From Verrucomicrobiales bacterium (GTDB lineage: Bacteria > Verrucomicrobiota > Verrucomicrobiia > Verrucomicrobiales > DEV007), in NCBI GenBank assembly GCA_029213065.1, contig JARGPH010000024.1, forward strand, positions 28,306 through 92,305: DNA of 64,000 nt, read 5' to 3'. A program made the translations under genes and the position numbers. Position 1 is the first letter of the stretch, and each line of letters begins with the position of its first letter. Under the pieces are notes generated by a model. The model ran no database searches. It saw nothing but the letters and a program-made list of their open reading frames with translations, and was not told the DNA's origin. This document shows positions 1 through 8,356 of the stretch, in pieces.

Positions 1-1
1 A

Positions 2-946
2 GCCCGTATCTTTGAAGAGAAGATTTCGGCGCTTTATCGTGCCGGGAAGATTGTCGGTGGCGTCTACATCGGGACCGGGCAGGAGGCGTTCAGCGCCGCG
101 CTCGGGCAGCAGCTCGATCGCAGTCGGGGGGATGTTTATGCGCCGTTGATCAGGGATCAGGCAGGGCGCCTCGCTTACGGTGAGCCGCTTCACGATGCTT
201 CTCGAACCTACCTCGGTTCGGTCGAAGGGCCCATGAAAGGGCGGGACGGGAATATTCACCGGGGGAGACCGAAGGAGGGAATGCCGGCGATGATCAGCCA
301 CCTCGGATCTTCGGTTTCGGTCATCAACGGAATGATGATGGCGAAACGCTTTCAGGGGAAAACCGGTTTTGTCGGGGCGGCGAGTTCCGGTGACGGGATG
401 ACTTCCACAGGAGCTTTTCACGAAGGGCTCAATCAGGCGGCGGTGGAAAAACTGCCGCTGGTCGTCGCTCTCGCGAACAACCAGTTTGCCTACTCGACGC
501 CGACGAGCCGCCAGTTTGCCTGTGCGGATCTCGCTGATCGCGCGGCGGGATACGGGGTCCGGGGCTACTCGATCGACGGAACCGATCTTCTCGCCTGTCT
601 CGAAACCTTTGCCGAAGCAATTGACCGCGCTCTCAATGGCGACGGTCCGCAACTCGTCGTCGGGAAACTTCTGCGATTGTCAGGGCATGGGGTGCATGAT
701 GATGCCAGCTATGTTCCCGATGAGGTGAAGGCCGGAAAGTTCGGGGGCGATTCTCTTGCTCTTGCGAGAGAGATGATACAGGCAAAAGGGCTTCTCACTG
801 AAAGTGAGCTGAAGGAAATGGAGGCGGAATTGACCGAAGAGGTTGAGACTGCAGTGAGCGACGCCCAGGGCGAGGAGTCTCCAAATCCGGCGACTGAAAA
901 CTGGAATGCCCTTTCTACCGGCGAGTTGGTCGAACGGATGTTTTAG
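2..946 (+). CDS. 2-oxoacid (pyruvate-type) dehydrogenase E1 component, alpha subunit, 5'-truncated by window edge
   Basis: This is the thiamine-diphosphate-binding alpha subunit of an E1 dehydrogenase, which decarboxylates pyruvate or a related 2-oxoacid in the cytoplasmic dehydrogenase complex. The frame is open from base 2, so the true start lies outside the window; about 314 codons are visible. The TPP-binding motif is clear: GDG at fragment residues about 130-132, ending in the NN pair about 28 residues later, within a conserved GLNQAAVEKLPLVV stretch. The fragment start (RIFEEKISALYRAGKI, then GTGQEA) matches the family N-terminal region, so little is missing. The partner beta subunit is not visible downstream and may lie upstream. 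The exact substrate cannot be told from sequence alone. Confidence 0.9.
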   Translation, partial: ARIFEEKISALYRAGKIVGGVYIGTGQEAFSAALGQQLDRSRGDVYAPLIRDQAGRLAYGEPLHDASRTYLGSVEGPMKGRDGNIHRGRPKEGMPAMISHLGSSVSVINGMMMAKRFQGKTGFVGAASSGDGMTSTGAFHEGLNQAAVEKLPLVVALANNQFAYSTPTSRQFACADLADRAAGYGVRGYSIDGTDLLACLETFAEAIDRALNGDGPQLVVGKLLRLSGHGVHDDASYVPDEVKAGKFGGDSLALAREMIQAKGLLTESELKEMEAELTEEVETAVSDAQGEESPNPATENWNALSTGELVERMF

Positions 947-993
947 GGAAGCAAAGCCTTTGACGAGAGGCAGCGCTTCGCGACAATGGCGCT

Positions 994-1893
994 GTGCCAT
1001 ATTACCTTCTATTGCCTTTTGCTTCGGCAATTATTTTTTCGCTCGGATCCATTGTGATCAAGCGGGCGCTCAAAGAGGGGGTGACGATGGATCAGTCGTT
1101 CCATCTCACCAACCTGGTTCTCGGGGCGATGTTTCTCCCGCTCCTCTTTCTTGAGAAATCGGTCGTTGAATGGTCGGAGTTCTGGAAGCCTCTTCTCATG
1201 GGCGTCGCGTTTTTCGTGGGGAACTGGCTCGCCTTTTTCGGCTTGAAGCGGGGAGATGTCTCGCTGGTGACGCCCATCATGGGAACCAAAGTGGTCTTTG
1301 TCGCTGTCGGAGTGGTCCTGCTCACCGGGAAAGTCCCCAGCGTTCCACTCTGGATCGCAGCGTTCATGACTGCCGCGGGGATTTTTGTCATGGGGATCGC
1401 GGATTTGAGAAAGGGACGTCACCTTCATTTTACGGTCGGGGTCACCCTCGGAAGTGCTGCGGTGTTCGGCCTGAGCGATGTGATTGTGAGTTGGTGGGCG
1501 GCTGATTTCGGGGCACTTACGTTCATCACCCTGGGGTTCCTGTCCGTCTCGGTTTTCACCTCGGTGATGTGGCTCCTCCAAAGGCGTCCCAGCTTCAGGC
1601 TGAAAGCGGGGCAGCGGAGCTGGGCTTCGTGGGGCAGTGTGCTCATCGGACTGCAGGCTCTCGCGATGAGCATTGCCTTGAGCTTTTTTGATGATGCCAC
1701 CGGAATCAATGTCGTTTACGCCTCCCGTGGCGTATGGGCCATCGTTTTAGTGGTTGCCCTCGGCGTGAGCCTCGGTAACAGAGAGCATAAAGATTCCGGA
1801 AAAGCGTTCTGGTGGCGCATTGTCGGCACCTTCATTTTGACCGTGGCGATTGTCATTGCCGTGGTGGATCGTAGCAATCATCCTATCGTTTAA
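994..1893 (+). CDS. EamA/DMT-family transporter
   Basis: A 299-residue integral membrane protein of the drug/metabolite transporter type. I read about ten hydrophobic segments in two halves, as expected for a duplicated EamA fold; the family exports or imports small metabolites and the substrate is unknown. The chosen start is GTG at 994, which places the first hydrophobic segment (YYLLLPFASAIIFSLGSIVI) at the very N-terminus as usual. It lies 47 bp after the E1 gene and its stop is 7 bp before the lpxI ATG, so it may be cotranscribed with lpxI. No functional link between the two is evident. Confidence 0.85.
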   Translation: MPYYLLLPFASAIIFSLGSIVIKRALKEGVTMDQSFHLTNLVLGAMFLPLLFLEKSVVEWSEFWKPLLMGVAFFVGNWLAFFGLKRGDVSLVTPIMGTKVVFVAVGVVLLTGKVPSVPLWIAAFMTAAGIFVMGIADLRKGRHLHFTVGVTLGSAAVFGLSDVIVSWWAADFGALTFITLGFLSVSVFTSVMWLLQRRPSFRLKAGQRSWASWGSVLIGLQALAMSIALSFFDDATGINVVYASRGVWAIVLVVALGVSLGNREHKDSGKAFWWRIVGTFILTVAIVIAVVDRSNHPIV

Positions 1894-1900
1894 AGTATCA

Positions 1901-2725
1901 ATGAACTCAGCTGAAGTCCCCGAAACCGTTGGCATCATTGCCGGGAACGGCATCTATCCAGAGACCTTTATCAGTGCCGCCCGGAAAGCAGGCGTCGCGA
2001 GGCTGGTCGTTTCCGCCTTCACCGATGAAACCGAGCCGCACGTCTCAGCACTCGTCGATGAGATCGCGTGGCTGCGGGTCGGGCAGCTCGGTAAAATGAT
2101 CAAGCATTTCAAAGCTCATGACGTCAAACACGCTGTCATGGTGGGACAGATTGCTCCGAAGAATCTCTTCGATCTCCGTCCCGATCTCCGTCTCCTCAAG
2201 ATGCTTTCCAAAGTGAAGGAGCGGAATGCCGAGACGCTTTTCGGGGCGATTGCTTCCGAGCTGGAAAAGGACGGGATCACCCTGATGCCTGCGACGACAT
2301 TTCTCGATGACTTGCTTCCGGATGTCGGGCCGGTTTGCGGGCCTGCTCTCAGTGAGCGCCAGGAGGAGGATGCCGCCTATGGGTTCCGCATCGCGAAAGA
2401 AGTGAGTCGTCTCGACATCGGTCAGACTGTGGTTGTCAAAAAGGGAACCGTTCTCGCGGTAGAGGCCTTTGAGGGCACTAACGAAGCCCTCAAGCGGGGC
2501 GGGGCGCTGGGAAAAGGAGAGGCAATGATGGTCAAAGTTTCCAAGCCCAATCAGGATTTTCGGTTTGATGTTCCCGTAGTCGGGCCTTCAACGATCGAGA
2601 CCGCGGCCGAAGCCGGCGTCAATGCCATCATTGTTGAAGCCAAGTCGACTTTGTTGCTGGGCAAAGAGGAGGTCGTCCGCCTCTGTGATGAGAAAGGCGT
2701 CAGTATCGTCGCGAGAGCGGAATAA
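1901..2725 (+). CDS. lpxI: UDP-2,3-diacylglucosamine pyrophosphatase LpxI (DUF1009 family)
   Basis: LpxI hydrolyses UDP-2,3-diacylglucosamine to lipid X and UMP, the fourth step of lipid A synthesis, and replaces LpxH in many bacteria. The 274-residue protein has the family N-terminus (GIIAGNGIYPETF), the VGQIAPKNLFDLRPD stretch near residue 80 and the C-terminal block FDVPVVGPSTIE with the following NAIIVEA. I chose ATG 1901 because an upstream in-frame start at 1850 would lie inside the transporter gene and adds a hydrophobic leader not typical of LpxI. The next gene, a Gfo/Idh/MocA oxidoreductase, is 138 bp downstream. Its presence indicates a lipid A-containing outer membrane. Confidence 0.92.
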   Translation: MNSAEVPETVGIIAGNGIYPETFISAARKAGVARLVVSAFTDETEPHVSALVDEIAWLRVGQLGKMIKHFKAHDVKHAVMVGQIAPKNLFDLRPDLRLLKMLSKVKERNAETLFGAIASELEKDGITLMPATTFLDDLLPDVGPVCGPALSERQEEDAAYGFRIAKEVSRLDIGQTVVVKKGTVLAVEAFEGTNEALKRGGALGKGEAMMVKVSKPNQDFRFDVPVVGPSTIETAAEAGVNAIIVEAKSTLLLGKEEVVRLCDEKGVSIVARAE

Positions 2726-2863
2726 ATTTCGCGGCTCGCTTCGTGGCTGGCAGTGCCAATGTCTTTTTCATTCTTCCCGGGGGCTGATGAAGGGGAAAAA
2801 GGGTACACAAAAAATGTCTTAGGAGGTTGCTCAGGAGGGCAGTTGCTGGCATAGGATTAGCTC

Positions 2864-3781
2864 ATGAGCGTAAAAGTTGGAGTCGTAGGGGTTGGAGCAA
2901 TCGGACGAAATCATGCCCGTATCTATTCCGAGTTGGAATCGGCGGAGCTGGTTGCGATTTACGACGCGAATGAAGAACACGCCCGCGCGCTCGCAGAGGA
3001 GTTCGGCACTGAGGCGGTAGGAAGTCTTGAAGAGCTGATTTCCCGGGTCGACGCGGCTTCCGTTTCCACGCCCACTGTGACTCACCGGTCCATTGCGACA
3101 GCGCTGATCGAGCAGGGTAAACACGTCCTCGTTGAGAAGCCTATTTCGGATTCGGTCGATGATGCCAAGGCAATGATCGATCTTGCGAATGAGAAGGGCT
3201 GCGTCCTGCAGGTAGGCCACATTGAGCGGTTCAACCCGGTCATGAGCCAGCTCGAGGCGCGTCTCAATTCTCCGAAGTTCATCGAGTGCCACCGACTTTC
3301 CCCGTTTCCCAATCGCAGCATCGATATCGGGGTGGTTCTCGATCTCATGATCCATGATCTCGAAATCGTTCTGCATCTGGTGCATTCACCGATTGCCGCG
3401 ATCGACGCGGTTGGTATTCCGGTTTTGACGCGACGTGAAGATATCGCCAATGCCCGGATTCGTTTTGAGAATGGCTGCGTCGCCAATATCACGGCGAGTC
3501 GGATCAGTCCTGAGAGGATGCGGAAAATTCGTGTCTTTCAGGGGGATGCCTACCTGTCTCTCGATTATCAGGATCAAAGCGGCTGGATCTATCGCAAAGA
3601 TGGAATGGAAATCGCCCGTGAGGAGGTGGAAGTGGAGCGCGACGAGCCTCTTAAGTGTGAACTCGCATCTTTCGTCGAATGTGCCGCCCGCGGCGAGCAG
3701 CCGAAGGTGAGTGGTCAACAGGGCGCCGCCGCGCTCGATATTGCCCTCGAGATCACGAGGATGATCGAAGCTGCTCAGTAG
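2864..3781 (+). CDS. Gfo/Idh/MocA-family NAD(P)-dependent oxidoreductase
   Basis: A 305-residue cytoplasmic sugar or nucleotide-sugar oxidoreductase. The N-terminal Rossmann fold shows GVGAIG at residues 9-14 and the dinucleotide-side signature EKP at residues 91-93. The C-terminal substrate domain has GHIERFNP (about 118-125) and the catalytic-type DLMIHD at 160-165. The length is normal. It sits directly after lpxI in the same orientation. In some lipid A pathways a Gfo/Idh/MocA enzyme (GnnA) oxidises UDP-GlcNAc to make 3-amino lipid A precursors, so such a role is possible, but no GnnB-type aminotransferase is in view and the substrate remains an inference. Confidence 0.88.
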   Translation: MSVKVGVVGVGAIGRNHARIYSELESAELVAIYDANEEHARALAEEFGTEAVGSLEELISRVDAASVSTPTVTHRSIATALIEQGKHVLVEKPISDSVDDAKAMIDLANEKGCVLQVGHIERFNPVMSQLEARLNSPKFIECHRLSPFPNRSIDIGVVLDLMIHDLEIVLHLVHSPIAAIDAVGIPVLTRREDIANARIRFENGCVANITASRISPERMRKIRVFQGDAYLSLDYQDQSGWIYRKDGMEIAREEVEVERDEPLKCELASFVECAARGEQPKVSGQQGAAALDIALEITRMIEAAQ

Positions 3782-3782
3782 C

Positions 3783-3910
3783 CTGAGCCCGCCCGGTTCC
3801 CGGGCGACAAAACCTCGAGCAAAACGAGGAATGGCCGCGTCCCGCAGTCAGCGGAACCTCTGCGCACCAATCATACGCTGACGTGAGCCTTATCAGGCGG
3901 CCGGAAGCGC
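3783..3910. other. Hairpin-rich intergenic segment (candidate structured RNA)
   Basis: This GC-rich stretch lies in the 279-bp gap between the oxidoreductase and the TPR gene. It contains four perfect inverted repeats: 3790-3796 with 3800-3806 (7 bp, 3-base loop), 3813-3817 with 3825-3829 (5 bp, A-rich loop), and a nested pair, 3833-3838 with 3897-3902 (6 bp) enclosing 3847-3853 with 3876-3882 (7 bp). No convincing reading frame occupies it. The following 3945-4040 stretch is strikingly AT-rich and probably carries the promoter of the TPR gene. I do not recognise a known riboswitch or RNA family; the strand is undecided. Confidence 0.4.
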
Positions 3911-4060
3911 GCTCTCCCCGGTGCGATATGGTCACTTCGCTGAAGAACGGATCAAAAAAAATATCAAAATTGAGAGTCTTATTTAATATTTTTAAAATAT
4001 TTGATTGGATTTATGGTCAGGATGCCCTAAGTTTTTAAAACAATTCAGCCACATCGTCCC

Positions 4061-4642
4061 ATGTTGAAGCAATCCATCCTTATTACCGTTCTTTCATTTT
4101 CCGCTGGCGCTGTCTCTTTGAAGGCAGATTCTCAGTCAACGACTCGCGAGTTCCGTCCTCTTATGGCGAAGAAGGTCGCGGTTGAACTAGCGTCCCGTGC
4201 AACTCACGCAGCGGACGTTGACTCCGTTCAGAGTCAGGCATGGGCGCACTTTGACGCCCGTGATTGGGATGCGGCAATTGACAAATTTTTGACCGTTCTT
4301 GAGAAGGATCCCGCAAGCAAGGCTGCCGGAGAGGGGCTTGCGATGTCGCTCTACCGGTCAGGTGATTACGGATCGGCCTACCGTCTCGGTTCTGAGCTTT
4401 CTGAGGTAATGCCTGAAATCAGGACGGTTGTTTCAGAGACCGTTATCGCCGATGTCCGATACATGGTGAAAGAGGGCGAGTTTGAAACGGCGAAAGAATT
4501 TTTGAGCCACTTTCCGGCGACAGACAGCCTCTACACCAAGGCTCATACGATGCTCGCAGATGCCAACAAGATTTCCGTCTCCCTGGGGGCTGAGACCGGG
4601 GCTAAGCCTGCTGCGGAGGCAGTGGGAGTCGCTAAAAATTAA
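4061..4642 (+). CDS. Secreted TPR-repeat-like protein, function unknown
   Basis: A 193-residue exported protein. Residues 1-22 form a Sec-type signal peptide (LKQSILITVLSFSAGAVSLKA). From about residue 60 the sequence (AWAHFDARDWDAAIDKFLTVLEKDPASKAAGEGLAMSLYRSGDYGSA) has the helical, alanine-spaced pattern of tetratricopeptide repeats, with a further helical pair near the C-terminus. TPR proteins mediate protein contacts in the periplasm or outer membrane, but no partner is apparent. It stands alone between a hairpin-rich AT-transitioned leader and a strong terminator, so it is likely a single-gene unit. Confidence 0.7.
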   Translation: MLKQSILITVLSFSAGAVSLKADSQSTTREFRPLMAKKVAVELASRATHAADVDSVQSQAWAHFDARDWDAAIDKFLTVLEKDPASKAAGEGLAMSLYRSGDYGSAYRLGSELSEVMPEIRTVVSETVIADVRYMVKEGEFETAKEFLSHFPATDSLYTKAHTMLADANKISVSLGAETGAKPAAEAVGVAKN

Positions 4643-4671
4643 AAGGGATTTTGTTCAAACCCCTGGTGGAA

Positions 4672-4703
4672 AAGAGCGGTCATTATGGCCGCTCTTTTTT
4701 TTT
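4672..4703 (+). terminator. Rho-independent terminator after the TPR gene
   Basis: An 8-bp perfect stem, 4672-4679 pairing with 4689-4696, has a 9-base loop and is followed by a run of T to 4703. It lies 30 bp after the TPR stop codon and is correctly oriented for that gene. Confidence 0.88.
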
Positions 4704-4725
4704 GTAACCGGCCGACAGAGGCGAA

Positions 4726-4923
4726 TTATTTTTTGAGGGACTTTTCGCGCCAGAGAGCGCGATGATTCATGGTCCAGTCGACAAGCGCCTTTTCAAATCC
4801 GATGTCGTGTCCGGCTTCTTCGCTCCTGATCCATTTGTAGCGCAGGATTTCCTCGCGTTCATTGATGAACTGTTTGTATAGCGAGGATTTAGCAACAAGC
4901 TGATCGGTCGTTAGTTCGGGCAT
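4726..4923 (-). CDS. Small conserved hypothetical protein (YKW...SE..G.DIG motif)
   Basis: A 65-residue protein with the pattern REEILRYKWIRSEEAGHDIGFEKALVDWTMNHRALWR. I associate the motif YKW-x-SE-x2-G-x-D-x-G-x5-A-x2-W with a small helical domain seen as a stand-alone protein in many bacteria and at the end of some longer proteins, but its function is not known to me. The coding pattern is clear and it ends just after the plus-strand terminator. It lies 65 bp upstream of, but outside, the deoB coding direction: deoB ends at 4989 and this gene starts at 4923, so cotranscription after deoB is likely. Confidence 0.65.
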   Translation of the reverse strand: MPELTTDQLVAKSSLYKQFINEREEILRYKWIRSEEAGHDIGFEKALVDWTMNHRALWREKSLKK

Positions 4924-4988
4924 GGGAAGGCGGGTAGGAAAGCTGGTAAAATCGACTAAGCCCCGAATTCTTCAAGCGGTTTAGGTCG

Positions 4989-6149
4989 TTACTTACAAAA
5001 AGAATTACCCGTTTTATCTGACTGTTTCAGGCTGAACCACTCAGCGACGGTAGCCGCCACGTCGGAATACGATTTTCGCGAGCCGAGGGCCTCCGGCGGG
5101 CCCGGTTTCCTGACAAAAAGAGGGACCTTTTCCCGGGTGTGATCGGTTCCTGACCAGGTCGGGTCATTTCCATGATCTGCGGTGATAATAACGAGCAAAT
5201 CGTCGGTGATACGGTCTTCAAGTTGAGGCAGCCATTCGTCAAAAGCTTGCAGCGCGGCGGCATAGCCTTCCGGGTCGCGACGATGGCCATAGAGGCTGTC
5301 AAAGTCGACGAGATTGGCAAAAATGAGCTCTGGCGAATTCCAATCCCGATCGAGGAGGCGGATGATCGTCCCGCAACCTTCCTCATTGTCTGCCGTGGGG
5401 TGGGATTCCTGAATTCCGGAGCCCGCAAAGATGTCGCTGATCTTGCCAACGCCGATTGTTTTGACTCCGGCTTCAGTCAATTCGTTGAGGACAGTCCGCG
5501 GTGGTTTCAGCGAAAAGTCGTGGCGGTTTTTGGTTCGTTTGAAAGAGCCTGCTTCGCCGGTAAAAGGCCGGGCGATGACCCGGCCGATCCTCTCGCGATC
5601 TGCGATGACACGGCAGGCTTTGCAAATTTGGTAGAGCTCTTCAACGGGGATGATCGCCTCATGCGCTGCAATTTGAATGACCGAATCGGCACTGGTGTAA
5701 AGGATCGGCGAACCGGTCCTGAGATGTTCCGCGCCCAGTTGTTCGAGGATGACCGTGCCTGACTCCGCATAGTTTCCGATGAACTGAACTCCTGAGGCTT
5801 CCTCCATCTCTTTGACGAGCGCGTCAGGGAAGCGATTGAAAACGGAAAAGGGTTCGAGTACCGGGGCTCCTGCGATCTCCCAGTGGCCGGTCGTGGTGTC
5901 TTTACCGGCGGAAATCTCAGTGAGGCAGCCCCACGACCAGGAAGGGAAGGGGGCCGGCGTTGCGGTGTCACCTGCGGCGAGGGCTTCAGCGGCGCGGAGC
6001 CCGGCCCGATCAAGATGAGGCGTGGTAAAGCCGGGGACCACCTCGCGGATGTGTCCCACCGTGTTCGCGCCTTCATCCCCGAAAGCGTCGGCATCGGGAG
6101 CGTGTCCGATGCCAACTGAATCCAGAATGATAATAAGCGCTCGTTTCAC
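4989..6149 (-). CDS. deoB: Phosphopentomutase
   Basis: DeoB interconverts ribose-1-phosphate or deoxyribose-1-phosphate and the 5-phosphates in nucleoside salvage, in the cytoplasm. The 386-residue length is normal. The alkaline-phosphatase-superfamily metal site is visible as the N-terminal ILDSVGIGHAPDA with Asp10, the phospho-acceptor threonine region GKDTTTGHWE at residues 82-91, and the C-terminal TADHGNDPTW and GTDHTREKVP blocks that supply the remaining metal ligands. It starts 12 bp after the half-length aldehyde dehydrogenase gene in the same direction, a context that fits deoxynucleoside catabolism. No deoC or nucleoside phosphorylase is present in the window. Confidence 0.95.
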   Translation of the reverse strand: MKRALIIILDSVGIGHAPDADAFGDEGANTVGHIREVVPGFTTPHLDRAGLRAAEALAAGDTATPAPFPSWSWGCLTEISAGKDTTTGHWEIAGAPVLEPFSVFNRFPDALVKEMEEASGVQFIGNYAESGTVILEQLGAEHLRTGSPILYTSADSVIQIAAHEAIIPVEELYQICKACRVIADRERIGRVIARPFTGEAGSFKRTKNRHDFSLKPPRTVLNELTEAGVKTIGVGKISDIFAGSGIQESHPTADNEEGCGTIIRLLDRDWNSPELIFANLVDFDSLYGHRRDPEGYAAALQAFDEWLPQLEDRITDDLLVIITADHGNDPTWSGTDHTREKVPLFVRKPGPPEALGSRKSYSDVAATVAEWFSLKQSDKTGNSFCK

Positions 6150-6161
6150 GGCTCGGTGTTC

Positions 6162-7043
6162 CTAGACACCGATGGGGTGCCAGGCGGTTTTAAATTCGAC
6201 AGAATCGAGAATCCGATAGGGATCGCAGGCGGCTTCGCCGAACCAGGCCTCAGCATTTTCGAGGGCGTGAGAGTGAACGCGTTTCAAATTGTCGCCCGCT
6301 CCTTTTTTAAGTGCTGTCAGGGTCTCTGCATTGCCCGTTCCGTCCACGACCGCATTTACATCCATGTGACTGGAAATCCAGGGAACCAGTTCCGCGTGTG
6401 GACCGGTCAGGATATTGATGACCCCGGCGGGGACGTCGCTGGTTGCAAAAACTTCTGCCAGCGAGATCGCAGGGAGAGGCACTTTCTCCGAGGCAAGAGC
6501 GATGACGGTGTTTCCTGAGAGAATCGTCTGCGCGATGAGTGTGACAAGCCCGAGTAGGCCTGGGCTCTCAGGTGCGAGAGCGACGACGACTCCGGTGGGC
6601 TCCGGAGTCGTGAAATTAAAATGCGATGACGCGACGGGGTTCACGCTGCTGAAAATCTGGCTGTATTTATCTGTCCAGCCTGCGAAATAAACGAGCCTGT
6701 CGATCGAAGCTTCGACTTCAGTGAGCGCTTCTTTCCTTGAGACTCCGGTGAGTGTCGCTATTTCCTCTGAGATCGCGCTGGATCGACTTTCGAGCATCTC
6801 GGCGGCGCGATAAAGAATCTGTCCTTTCAGATACGGGGAGGTTTTTCTCCAACCGGGAAAGGCGGATCGTGCCGCGACGACGGCATCCCGAAAGTCTTTC
6901 CGTGAAGCGTGGCAGTAGTGGGCAAGATGTTCTCCGGTTTTTGCGTCGGTGGCAGTCATGTAGCGTCCGCTCTCGGTGCGGGGAAATTTTCCGCCGAGGT
7001 AGAGTTTGTAGGTTTTCAGGACAGAAAGTCTCTGGCGTGGCAT
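6162..7043 (-). CDS. Half-length aldehyde dehydrogenase-family protein lacking catalytic residues
   Basis: This 293-residue protein matches only the N-terminal, NAD-binding half of aldehyde dehydrogenases, which usually have about 480 residues. Visible blocks are the N-terminal YLGGKFPRTESGR, the GWRKTSPYLKGQILYRAAEMLE helix, PTGVVVALAPESPGLLG, the LSGNTVIALAS stretch and VPAGVINILTG. The catalytic-Glu motif (normally ELGGK) reads NLKRV, and the catalytic-Cys domain is absent. It is not an obvious truncation, since the C-terminus (KTAWHPIGV) ends cleanly. I recall short ALDH-like genes beside full-length ALDH genes in deoC-containing clusters, so a non-catalytic partner in deoxyribose catabolism is plausible here next to deoB. 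ATG 7043 was chosen over an upstream start at 7190, which overlaps the divergent gene. Confidence 0.8.
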   Translation of the reverse strand: MPRQRLSVLKTYKLYLGGKFPRTESGRYMTATDAKTGEHLAHYCHASRKDFRDAVVAARSAFPGWRKTSPYLKGQILYRAAEMLESRSSAISEEIATLTGVSRKEALTEVEASIDRLVYFAGWTDKYSQIFSSVNPVASSHFNFTTPEPTGVVVALAPESPGLLGLVTLIAQTILSGNTVIALASEKVPLPAISLAEVFATSDVPAGVINILTGPHAELVPWISSHMDVNAVVDGTGNAETLTALKKGAGDNLKRVHSHALENAEAWFGEAACDPYRILDSVEFKTAWHPIGV

Positions 7044-7150
7044 GCGCTCAGAATACAGGGGAAGATCAGTTTTGAACAGAGCAGATCGTGGAAAAATCCC
7101 TCTTAAAAAAAAGTCTGTCGCAGACACCAGCATTGTGATTCCATAGAAAG

Positions 7151-7516
7151 GTGGACGAGGAACGCGAAGAAAAGACAAACAAGCTGGCATTGGGATTGGC
7201 GACGGGATGGATTCTGATTCGTCACCGTCCCTATCGTCGGAATCTTCTGTTTATCTCCACGATTGTGGCGCTCATCCTCGTCTTTGCGGGCGCGATTCCG
7301 CTGGGGCCATTTTTAATGGAGCGCCCGCTGACCTTCGCGCTGTTCTGGCTGGGGTGTTTTCTTCTCGTCGGGTTTGTTTTCATCCTCGCTATTTACGATC
7401 TCATCCGGATTCGCTCGGATCACCGGCACCGCATGATTGAGTTGGAAAAGGAACTCGCTGAGGCGGCAGAGGAAGCGCGGGAGATTGCCCGGGAGGAGTT
7501 GGGTGACGAGTCCTAG
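7151..7516 (+). CDS. Small two-helix membrane protein, function unknown
   Basis: A 121-residue protein with a basic, amphipathic N-terminus (GWILIRHRPYRRN), two strong membrane helices at about residues 32-52 and 60-84, and an acidic coiled-coil-like tail from residue 90 (ELEKELAEAAEEAREIAREELGDE). The start is GTG at 7151; no ATG is available near it. It is divergent from the ALDH-like gene, with about 107 bp between the two starts to hold both promoters. I do not recognise a family. The topology suggests an inner-membrane anchor presenting a charged cytoplasmic helix. Confidence 0.65.
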   Translation: MDEEREEKTNKLALGLATGWILIRHRPYRRNLLFISTIVALILVFAGAIPLGPFLMERPLTFALFWLGCFLLVGFVFILAIYDLIRIRSDHRHRMIELEKELAEAAEEAREIAREELGDES

Positions 7517-7579
7517 CTTGTCAGCGGAAACGCGGATGCGTTGCTTGCAGGGTTGTTTTGTCCCGTGTTAGGATGCGCC

Positions 7580-8299
7580 ATGATGAAACTGGCCTTTCTG
7601 TTTAGTGCTTTCGCGTTGATTCTTCCCGCGCTTCAGGCGGATGAGAGCGGGTTCGGAACGCTCATTTTTGAGGACTACTTTGAGCGAAGCGAGTCGCAGG
7701 AGCTGAAGGACGAGCCGGGGAATGAATGGACGACCTCGAGCGACAAGACGGCAGCGGGGAACAAGGAGGTCGATCTGCGGGACGGGGCGATGTATATATA
7801 CACGCACAAAGACGCGAATCATGCGACCTCGGTGCGTCATGCTTTTGCCTTCACCGACGGAACGATCGGCTTGCGCTTTAAACTCGAAGCGGAAGATGAT
7901 TCTCTGATGTTGAACTTCGCAGATCTGGATCTGAAATCAGTTCATGCCGGGCACCTCTTTAAAGTCTATGTCAATCACGAGGGGGTGAAGATTGCCGATC
8001 AGAAAACCGGGGAGATGAATCTGGAACTCCGGAACGCGAAGAAGAACGGGACCCTGACGAATGAACAAAGGAAGGCCGTCTCAGCGAAAGGAAAAACATT
8101 CCCTAATCCGGTCAGCCTGAACGAGTGGCATCAAATCTATGTGACGGTGAAGGGCGAGGAACTCACCTGTTCGATTGACGGGGAGTTGGCGGGGAGTTTT
8201 TCGTCTGAAGGCTTTGCCCACGAGACGAAGACCCTCCTCCGTTTGCTGGTCGCGAAGAACGCCTATGTCGATGACGTCAAAATCTGGCGTCAAAAATAG
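7580..8299 (+). CDS. Secreted concanavalin-like (LamG/3-keto-disaccharide hydrolase-like) protein
   Basis: A 239-residue exported protein. The first 20 residues are a Sec signal peptide (MMKLAFLFSAFALILPALQA). The mature part begins with LIFEDYFERSES and contains alternating beta-strand patterns ending in a VDDVKIWR motif, typical of the DUF1080/LamG jelly-roll proteins abundant in Verrucomicrobia and Planctomycetes. These bind or cleave glycosidic substrates in the periplasm. No catalytic residue can be assigned from sequence. ATG 7580 is preferred to an upstream start at 7541, which would add a non-signal-like leader. Confidence 0.65.
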   Translation: MMKLAFLFSAFALILPALQADESGFGTLIFEDYFERSESQELKDEPGNEWTTSSDKTAAGNKEVDLRDGAMYIYTHKDANHATSVRHAFAFTDGTIGLRFKLEAEDDSLMLNFADLDLKSVHAGHLFKVYVNHEGVKIADQKTGEMNLELRNAKKNGTLTNEQRKAVSAKGKTFPNPVSLNEWHQIYVTVKGEELTCSIDGELAGSFSSEGFAHETKTLLRLLVAKNAYVDDVKIWRQK

Positions 8300-8356
8300 A
8301 AGGAACAGGTTTCAGCGGTCCTTGACGCAACGGCGAGGGCGCGGTAGCTCTTCCCC

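Noticed and set aside
3783-3910. tRNA, SRP RNA, tmRNA or 6S RNA
   Set aside because: I looked for T-loop, SRP-core and tmRNA features and saw none; the pairings do not match a family I know.
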